Position numbers and translations under genes: made by a program. DNA of 9,937 nucleotides from an uncultured Eubacteriales bacterium. Lineage in GTDB: Bacteria; Bacillota; Clostridia; Monoglobales; Monoglobaceae. The stretch is taken from positions 1 to 9,937 of the forward strand of contig CAJKNM010000060.1 in the NCBI GenBank assembly GCA_905201285.1. Reading direction: 5' to 3'. The number at the start of each line of letters is the position of its first letter. Position 1 is the stretch's first letter. This document shows, piece by piece, positions 1 to 4,896 of the stretch. The notes beneath the pieces were generated by a model. That model saw only the letters and a list, made by a program, of their open reading frames with translations, was not told the origin of the DNA and did not search any database.

Positions 1-28
1 ATCCGGGGACGGCGTTTTAATAAAAATG

Positions 29-77
29 AAATTTTTCGTTTATCGATACGCTCTAATTTTTCATAAATGAAAAATTT
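29..77. repeat. AT-rich inverted repeats with two alternative pairings
   Basis: Bases 29-43 are complementary to 63-77 over 15 positions, one of them a G-T pair, with a 19-nt loop. A second, mutually exclusive hairpin joins 55-64 to 67-76 with a 2-nt loop and no mismatch. Nothing in 1-110 reads as a gene: all three plus-strand frames close by base 70, and I recognise no protein tail in them. The hairpins could be the AT-rich 3' end of a gene lying to the left, a regulatory site for the promoter at 112-140, or chance in AT-rich DNA. No long U-run follows in the plus direction, so I do not call a terminator. Confidence 0.4.
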
Positions 78-111
78 GTCATACCTTGGATAAATTTTTT
101 ATCATAAACTA

Positions 112-140
112 TTGCTTTTTATCGAAATTTATGAGATAAT
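112..140 (+). promoter_or_regulatory. Predicted sigma-A promoter of the VanW-family gene
   Basis: A -35 element TTGCTT (112-117) is followed after exactly 17 bp by a -10 element GATAAT (135-140). TGA immediately precedes the -10 (132-134), which makes an extended -10. Transcription would begin near 147, leaving a leader of about 50 nt before the start codon at 198. The ribosome binding site GGGAGAGG (184-191) lies 6 nt before that ATG. Confidence 0.6.
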
Positions 141-197
141 AATTAATGTAGAAGAGAAATGTTGAAGGTATTATTTAATCTATGGGAGAGGATATAA

Positions 198-1730
198 ATG
201 GCAGAAACCAAAATGCCGCAAAAAAGCACTAATTCGGTAGCTAACACGGGCAAGAACACGCCTAAACACGCAGCGCCTCAGAAAGATTCGCATATCCTTC
301 GCAATACGCTCTTATCGCTTGTTTTTGTCTTAATAGCGGCCGCCGCGGCGGTTATTGTTTATGCCAATACATATGCGGGAATTTACCCAAACACATATGT
401 CGAGGAACAGAATGTAAGCGGTATGACCGAAAATGAGGTTGTAGAATTTTTATCACAAATATATAATGCCGACAACCTTAAAGATTCAAGCCTAACCGTT
501 TCGTGTAAGGATACAACCGTTCAGCTTCCTATTGAACAGCTGAACATAAAGTTTGATAACGTTGCCCTTACGCAAAAGGTCATATTCTCGGGCAAGGAAG
601 GAAATCCGATTGACAAAACCGTTTCATTTATCTCAAGACTGTTTCACGAGTATCGCGTCAGTCCTGAGGTGTCATATGATAAGGATAGATTATTAAAAGC
701 CTTTGATGATGTCTCTTCAAAATACGAGACAAAACCGGTAGGTCATACCTTTGTTATCGGAAGTGATTCGGTTACCATTCACGGTCCGGTAAACGGCCTT
801 ATGGCTGACCGTGACAAGGCGGCCAAAGAATTTGAATCTCAACTCGCTTTAATGCGATTCAGCATAATAATGCTTGACCCACAGCCGGTTCAGCCCGAAA
901 AGCTTGATTTTGATGAATTTTATACATGGCTGACCTCAGATGCCCAAGACGCGTATTATGAGAAGAATAACGGCGTTGTTCAGGTTCACGACTCAAAGCC
1001 GAAATGTGAGGTCAGCCGTGAAACGGTACAAAAAGGCCTTGATGATTTAAAGAATTCAACCGACAATACTGCTGTAATCCCGGTTAATGTTATTCAGCCC
1101 GAGAACACAAAGGAAAAGCTTCAGCAGCTTCTCTACAAGGATGAGCTCAGTAAGTATTCAACCAATTTCGGCGGAAGCACTGTGGCGCGTGCGAACAATG
1201 TTCGGATTGCCGCATCAAGAGTCAACGGAACAGAGCTTCTTCCGGGCGAAGAGTTTTCTTATGACAAAACAATAAAACCGCGTACGGCGGCAAACGGATA
1301 TATGGCAGCACCTGTATACGTTGGAAACAAAGTAGAAAGCGGTATGGGCGGCGGAATCTGTCAGGTTTCGTCCACGTTATATTCGGCTTTGCTTTACGCT
1401 AATCTTGAAATATTAGAACGTCATAATCACTCGCTTCCGGTTGGTTACATTCCTCTCGGAATGGACGCAACTATTGCCGAGGGCCTGCTTGATTTAAGAT
1501 TTAGAAATAACACAAATTATCCGATAAAGCTTTCTGCTTCCGCTGACGGCGGCGTTATATCTTTCAGTATTCTCGGATATAACCCCGACGGCATAAGCGT
1601 CAGCATAGAAAGAAGCAACAAGGGTGACACATACTATGTAACCCGTGTTGTCAAGAAAAACGGCGAGGTTGTAAACCGCGAAAAAATGCGTTCAAGCACA
1701 TATGCTAAGCCGGAAAAGAAAGACGAATAA
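198..1730 (+). CDS. VanW-family membrane-anchored cell-envelope protein
   Basis: This encodes 510 residues. A charged, Lys/Thr-rich cytoplasmic tail (1-33) is followed by one hydrophobic segment (about 37-57) with no clear signal-peptidase site, so the protein should be membrane anchored with its bulk outside the cell. Residues from about 60 to 310 resemble the putative peptidoglycan-binding regions (PG_binding_4 type) that usually precede VanW domains. The VanW domain covers about 320-460 and carries its hallmarks: GGGICQVSSTLY from G384 (Cys388) and the HNHS motif at 409-412. A charged tail follows. VanW was named from vancomycin-resistance clusters, but its biochemical role is unknown. No van regulators or D-Ala-D-Lac ligase genes are nearby, so resistance should not be inferred. 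The start is supported by GGGAGAGG 6 nt upstream and a promoter at 112-140. Confidence 0.9.
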   Translation: MAETKMPQKSTNSVANTGKNTPKHAAPQKDSHILRNTLLSLVFVLIAAAAAVIVYANTYAGIYPNTYVEEQNVSGMTENEVVEFLSQIYNADNLKDSSLTVSCKDTTVQLPIEQLNIKFDNVALTQKVIFSGKEGNPIDKTVSFISRLFHEYRVSPEVSYDKDRLLKAFDDVSSKYETKPVGHTFVIGSDSVTIHGPVNGLMADRDKAAKEFESQLALMRFSIIMLDPQPVQPEKLDFDEFYTWLTSDAQDAYYEKNNGVVQVHDSKPKCEVSRETVQKGLDDLKNSTDNTAVIPVNVIQPENTKEKLQQLLYKDELSKYSTNFGGSTVARANNVRIAASRVNGTELLPGEEFSYDKTIKPRTAANGYMAAPVYVGNKVESGMGGGICQVSSTLYSALLYANLEILERHNHSLPVGYIPLGMDATIAEGLLDLRFRNNTNYPIKLSASADGGVISFSILGYNPDGISVSIERSNKGDTYYVTRVVKKNGEVVNREKMRSSTYAKPEKKDE

Positions 1731-1756
1731 AAAATTTTAAACTGAATAAAATGATA

Positions 1757-1861
1757 TACTTCAGGGTTCGGTGTAATTCCGTACCGGCGGTAAAGCCCGC
1801 GAGTGAAAACTGATTTGGTGAAATTCCAAAGCCGACAGTTAAAGTCTGGATGAAAGAAGTA
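1757..1861 (+). promoter_or_regulatory. FMN riboswitch aptamer (RFN element)
   Basis: The conserved RFN segments are present in order: CCGGCGGTAAAGCCCGCGAG (1784-1803), a GGTGAAATTCC-type segment (1817-1826) and GCCGACAGTTAAAGTCTGGA (1831-1850). The closing helix P1 is a perfect 6-bp pairing of 1757-1762 with 1856-1861. This aptamer class binds flavin mononucleotide and controls riboflavin synthesis or uptake genes. Here it lies ahead of a terminator and ribU, so FMN is expected to switch off riboflavin uptake by early termination. The aptamer begins 26 nt after the upstream stop codon. I see no convincing -35/-10 pair in that gap. Confidence 0.95.
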
Positions 1862-1896
1862 AAATTATGATTTTTGCTATGCAGAAATTTTATTAT

Positions 1897-1929
1897 AACC
1901 CCGAAGACCAAATCTTCGGGGTTTATTTT
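1897..1929 (+). terminator. Riboswitch expression-platform terminator
   Basis: There is a perfect 11-bp stem, 1897-1907 with 1913-1923, a 5-nt loop (CCAAA) and a T-rich tract (TTTATTTTATTTT starts within 1922-1934). It lies 35 nt after the aptamer and 25 nt before the ribU start, the expected place for transcription attenuation. Its 5' arm (1897-1906) can instead pair with aptamer bases 1759-1768, with 9 of 10 positions matched. This offers an antiterminator when FMN is absent. Confidence 0.9.
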
Positions 1930-1954
1930 ATTTTAAAGATTGGAGAGATTTTTA

Positions 1955-2542
1955 ATGAACTCAAACAAAAACAACAAAAACAACAAAAACAACAAAAACA
2001 ACAAAAACAACAAAACAAGAACTCTTACAACTATTGCCGTTATGACGGCCGCCGCATTTATTCTTCAGCTTTTGGGCACAGTCTTGCCTTTCAAGGTCGG
2101 CGGCTTTTTAGAGATTGAATTCTCTGACCTTCCTGCAATCATAGGAACGTTATCCCTCGGCCCGGCCGCGGGTGTCGTAATCGAGCTTTTAAAAAACATT
2201 TTAAAATGCGGGGCGACAACCACGGGCTTTGTAGGGGAACTTGCGAACTTTGTCATAAACGGAACATTTGTGCTTGTTATCGGCTTGGTCTATAAGTATA
2301 ATAAAACACGCAAGGGAGCGATTCTCGCTCTTCTCGCCGGAACTTTGACAATCACCTTGAGCGGAATACTGGCGAACATTCTTATACTTCTTCCCCTTTA
2401 TATGCCGTCGGCAGATTTGTCGTCAAGGTTCGCCCTTGCACTCACTGTTATAACACCGTTTAATTTAGTAAAGGGAATAGTATTATCTGTTATAACATTC
2501 TATATATATAAGCCTCTCTCTCGCATAATACATAACCGCTGA
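1955..2542 (+). CDS. ribU: Riboflavin ECF transporter substrate-binding subunit RibU
   Basis: This is a 195-residue hydrophobic protein, the usual size of an ECF S component. After an Asn/Lys tail (residues 4-20) come about six membrane helices. The segment around 53-81 (EIEFSDLPAIIG, then LGPAAGVVIELLKN) matches the conserved RibU/ECF-riboflavin signature. RibU binds riboflavin in the membrane and works with the shared EcfA-EcfA'-EcfT energising module, which is not in this window. The FMN riboswitch directly upstream strongly supports riboflavin over other vitamins. ATG at 1955 is chosen because GGAGAG (1942-1947) lies 7 nt upstream; the in-frame TTG at 1940 overlaps that ribosome binding site. 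No terminator was found between this gene and the promoter at 2592. Confidence 0.92.
   Translation: MNSNKNNKNNKNNKNNKNNKTRTLTTIAVMTAAAFILQLLGTVLPFKVGGFLEIEFSDLPAIIGTLSLGPAAGVVIELLKNILKCGATTTGFVGELANFVINGTFVLVIGLVYKYNKTRKGAILALLAGTLTITLSGILANILILLPLYMPSADLSSRFALALTVITPFNLVKGIVLSVITFYIYKPLSRIIHNR
1964..2014 (+). repeat. 9-bp tandem repeat (AACAAAAAC, 5.7 copies) in the ribU start region
   Basis: Five uninterrupted, identical copies of AACAAAAAC run from 1964 to 2008, followed by a partial copy AACAAA (2009-2014). They encode repeating Asn-Lys-Asn at residues 4-20 of RibU. Since the unit is 9 bp, gain or loss of copies would change tail length without shifting the frame. The sequence is purine-rich apart from scattered C, with no G, and should be unstructured just downstream of the start codon. 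Confidence 0.95.
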
Positions 2543-2591
2543 TTATGCAAAATGCCCAAATTTTTACCTCCCCTCCACCGTTTAGTCTTGC

Positions 2592-2620
2592 TTGACAAAG
2601 TGTTAAACATAAGTTAAAAT
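2592..2620 (+). promoter_or_regulatory. Predicted sigma-A promoter of the DUF1538-PII-ATPase operon
   Basis: A consensus -35 TTGACA (2592-2597) is followed by a 17-bp spacer and a -10 TAAAAT (2615-2620). Transcription should begin near 2627, about 38 nt before the chosen start codon. This is the best -35 match in the window and argues that the downstream three genes form a transcription unit separate from ribU. Confidence 0.75.
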
Positions 2621-2646
2621 ATATAATAAAACAGAATATAGCGCGC

Positions 2647-2655
2647 GGAGGGGAG
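2647..2655 (+). promoter_or_regulatory. Ribosome binding site that decides the DUF1538 start
   Basis: GGAGGGGAG at 2647-2655 runs directly into an ATG at 2656, too close for normal initiation there. The in-frame ATG at 2665 is 9 nt after the purine stretch, a normal spacing, so 2665 is preferred. The same 9 bases have an exact reverse complement at 2568-2576, upstream of the promoter. Confidence 0.65.
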
Positions 2656-2664
2656 ATGCATTTT

Positions 2665-4209
2665 ATGAACAGAGAAACACATATCAGCACGCGTGTGGCA
2701 GTCATAGAAAAAATTAAGGAATCGGCATACTCGGTTATACCGATTGTTATTATCGTGCTGCTTCTTTGCCTAAGTATCGTCCCTATTAACGCCGACCTTC
2801 TTTTATGCTTTTTAATCGGTGCTGTTATGCTTATCTTCGGAATGGGCTTTTTCTCGCTCGGCGCCGAAGTTTCTATGACACCGATAGGAAACAAGGTCGG
2901 CACGGCGCTGACAAAGACAAAGAACCTTCCTCTGATTCTGTCTGTCAGCTTTGTCTTGGGCTTTGCCGTCACAATAGCCGAGCCAGATTTACAGGTACTG
3001 GCTGAAACCGTTCCGCATATAAGCAATATTGTTCTTCTCGTTGCCGTCGGCGTCGGTGTCGGCTTCTTCCTCTCTGTCTGTATGCTGAGAATACTGACCG
3101 GTTTTAAGCTCAGAATTTTGTTAATTGTCTTTTATTTAGTATTATTCACACTGGCCGCCTTTACCGATAAAGACTTTTTAAGCATCGCGTTTGACTCGGG
3201 CGGAGTCACAACAGGGCCTATGACTGTTCCGTTTATTCTTGCGATGGGCATAGGTGTATCCAACATCCGAAGCGATAAAAAAGCTGAATCCGACAGCTTC
3301 GGCTTGGTTGCGCTGTGTTCGATCGGGCCTGTCCTCGCTGTATTAATCCTCGGTTTTTTCTACTCAAAATCAAATTCTTCTGCTGAAATCACAAGGGCAT
3401 ATTATGCCACTACTCCCGAAATCGGCCGCGCTTACATAACCGCATTTCCTTCTTGTATGAAAGAAATGTCTGTGTCACTTCTGCCGATAATCGGTATATT
3501 TGCTCTGTTTCAGATTTTTTCTCTGAAGCTGTCAAGCCGTAATCTTATAAAAATCATAATAGGTATTATCTATACATATATCGGTCTTGTGTTGTTTTTG
3601 ACAGGCGTAAACGTCGGTTTTTCATCCCTCGGAGCCGTCCTCGGGGAAGAGCTTGCTTCGGGATGGACGAGATGGCTTTTAATTCCGCTGTCTATGCTTC
3701 TCGGCTGGTTCATAATCTCGGCCGAACCGGCTGTTGCTGTCCTCGAAAAGCAAATTGAAGAAGTCAGTGCCGGTGCTATTTCAGGCAGGGCGGTCAAGAT
3801 AAGCCTTTCTGTCGCGATTTCGCTTGCAATGGGAATTTCGATGCTTCGGGTGCTGACGGGAATTTCACTTTTGTACTTTCTTATTCCCGGCTATGCGCTT
3901 GCACTGATTCTCTCTTTCTTTGTTCCCGATATATATACGGCCATCGCCTTTGACTCGGGCGGAGTTGCCTCAGGCCCGATGACATCCACCTTTATGCTTC
4001 AATTCGCAATAGGCGCAAGCACCGCTGTCGGCGGAAACACGCTATCCGATGCCTTTGGAATAGTCGCTGTGGTCGCTATGCTTCCGCTTATTTCGATTCA
4101 GACGGTCGGATTTATAAGCAAGGTTAAAAATAATAAATACGCTTTGGATGTTCCCGATAAATACGGTGACTTTGATATTGTTGAGCTATGGAAGGAGGAC
4201 GCGGCATGA
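2665..4209 (+). CDS. Duplicated DUF1538 multi-pass membrane protein, putative transporter
   Basis: The product has 514 residues from ATG 2665 (517 if ATG 2656 is used). It is very hydrophobic, with roughly a dozen or more membrane segments, and consists of two homologous halves. Each half has an Ala-Glu-Pro motif (105-107 and 353-355) and, further on, a FDSGGV-x-(T/S)-GPMT motif (from F176 and F429) followed by a glycine-rich helix and a D-(S/A)-FG segment. These paired motifs identify two DUF1538 domains. The repeated acidic and small residues inside membrane segments resemble the inverted or tandem halves of transporters, but substrate and direction are unknown. The stop overlaps the start of a PII-like gene (ATGA), implying translational coupling and a functional partnership. 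A strong promoter lies at 2592-2620. Confidence 0.85.
   Translation: MNRETHISTRVAVIEKIKESAYSVIPIVIIVLLLCLSIVPINADLLLCFLIGAVMLIFGMGFFSLGAEVSMTPIGNKVGTALTKTKNLPLILSVSFVLGFAVTIAEPDLQVLAETVPHISNIVLLVAVGVGVGFFLSVCMLRILTGFKLRILLIVFYLVLFTLAAFTDKDFLSIAFDSGGVTTGPMTVPFILAMGIGVSNIRSDKKAESDSFGLVALCSIGPVLAVLILGFFYSKSNSSAEITRAYYATTPEIGRAYITAFPSCMKEMSVSLLPIIGIFALFQIFSLKLSSRNLIKIIIGIIYTYIGLVLFLTGVNVGFSSLGAVLGEELASGWTRWLLIPLSMLLGWFIISAEPAVAVLEKQIEEVSAGAISGRAVKISLSVAISLAMGISMLRVLTGISLLYFLIPGYALALILSFFVPDIYTAIAFDSGGVASGPMTSTFMLQFAIGASTAVGGNTLSDAFGIVAVVAMLPLISIQTVGFISKVKNNKYALDVPDKYGDFDIVELWKEDAA
4192..4198 (+). promoter_or_regulatory. Ribosome binding site that decides the PII-like gene start
   Basis: AAGGAGG, a perfect Shine-Dalgarno sequence, lies inside the end of the DUF1538 gene and 7 nt before ATG 4206. 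This fixes the start there and not at the in-frame ATG 4188, which would place the Shine-Dalgarno sequence inside the reading frame. Confidence 0.85.
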
Positions 4210-4865
4210 ACTATGTAATATCGATATGCGAGTTAAACGCACTGAAAAAGCTTACAGATATTTGCGCTGAGCTTGAGCTTGTAATGACAACCGTTTTCAA
4301 CGCAAGAGGTACCGCCGTGCGCAGTATGCTTGATATTTTAGGCATAGAAAGCACAAACCGCCGCGTTGTTCTGACGGTTGCTAATGAAGAAAAAACGAAA
4401 AGACTGATTGAACTTCAAAAAGAACGAATGTTTATCGGTGTTCCCGGGCACGGAATTGTTATTGCCGTTCCCATAAAAAGTATCGGAGGTGGAAAGACAG
4501 TGGCTTATTTAAACGGCGGAGAAATGAATTCTAAATATGTTCCTAAGTTAAATTATTCATATGAACTGATAATTGCCATTACAAACGAAGGCAGAACCGA
4601 TATGGTGATGAATGCGGCGCGAGGCGTCGGCGCAAAAGGCGGAACAGTTCTTCACGGAAAGGGCACAGGTACAGAAAATCAGCAAAAATTCTTTAACGTA
4701 TCTATTGCTCAGGAAAAAGAGGTTATACTAATACTGTCAGAGGCAAGTCAAAAGGCATCTATAATGAAGGCAATAATAGAAAAGGCCGGGCGGGATACGG
4801 AAGCCGGTGCGGTTGTTTTCTCGATTCCCACAAGCGCCGCGGCCGGCTTTGGAATCTTAAACTGA
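4206..4865 (+). CDS. Tandem PII-like (GlnB/GlnK-type) signalling protein
   Basis: This is a 219-residue soluble protein, about twice the length of a normal PII protein (about 112). Domain 1 covers about 1-97 and domain 2 about 117-219, each with the PII beta-alpha-beta pattern. Domain 2 is clearer: EGRTDMVMNAARGVGAKGGT leads into a glycine-rich T-loop-like stretch (about 138-161), and GRDTEAGAVVFSIP (195-208) lies where the nucleotide-binding B-loop falls. Domain 1 has a similar segment, IGVPGHGIVIAVPI (77-90). The uridylylated T-loop Tyr of enteric GlnB/GlnK is not apparent. PII proteins form trimers that bind ATP/ADP and small effectors and often gate a transporter encoded beside them. The 4-nt overlap with the DUF1538 gene suggests that protein is its target. 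Effector and nucleotide are not predictable. Confidence 0.82.
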   Translation: MNYVISICELNALKKLTDICAELELVMTTVFNARGTAVRSMLDILGIESTNRRVVLTVANEEKTKRLIELQKERMFIGVPGHGIVIAVPIKSIGGGKTVAYLNGGEMNSKYVPKLNYSYELIIAITNEGRTDMVMNAARGVGAKGGTVLHGKGTGTENQQKFFNVSIAQEKEVILILSEASQKASIMKAIIEKAGRDTEAGAVVFSIPTSAAAGFGILN

Positions 4866-4896
4866 CAACAATATTACTCAATAAGAAAGTGAAATT

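Noticed and set aside
198..1730. VanW protein as a vancomycin-resistance gene
   Set aside because: VanW domains are widespread in Clostridia without resistance. No vanH/A/X/R/S-type genes are present in the window.
1752..1760. TGATATACT as the riboswitch promoter -10
   Set aside because: Transcription from it would begin about 7 nt downstream, removing the 5' strand of P1 and breaking the aptamer. No matching -35 is present.
1940..1957. TTG at 1940 as the ribU start
   Set aside because: It overlaps the GGAGAG ribosome binding site that serves ATG 1955, and it would leave the gene without its own site.
1964..2014. The repeat as a phase-variation switch or CRISPR array
   Set aside because: The unit is 9 bp, so copy change never shifts the frame. 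There are no spacers, so it is not a CRISPR.
2490..3026. Minus-strand reading frame across the ribU-DUF1538 junction
   Set aside because: It lies opposite two well-supported genes and a promoter, and its composition is that of a shadow frame with no recognisable domain.
4188..4205. ATG 4188 as the start of the PII-like protein
   Set aside because: The perfect AAGGAGG at 4192-4198 would fall inside the frame. It is ideally spaced for ATG 4206, where the PII-like fold also begins.
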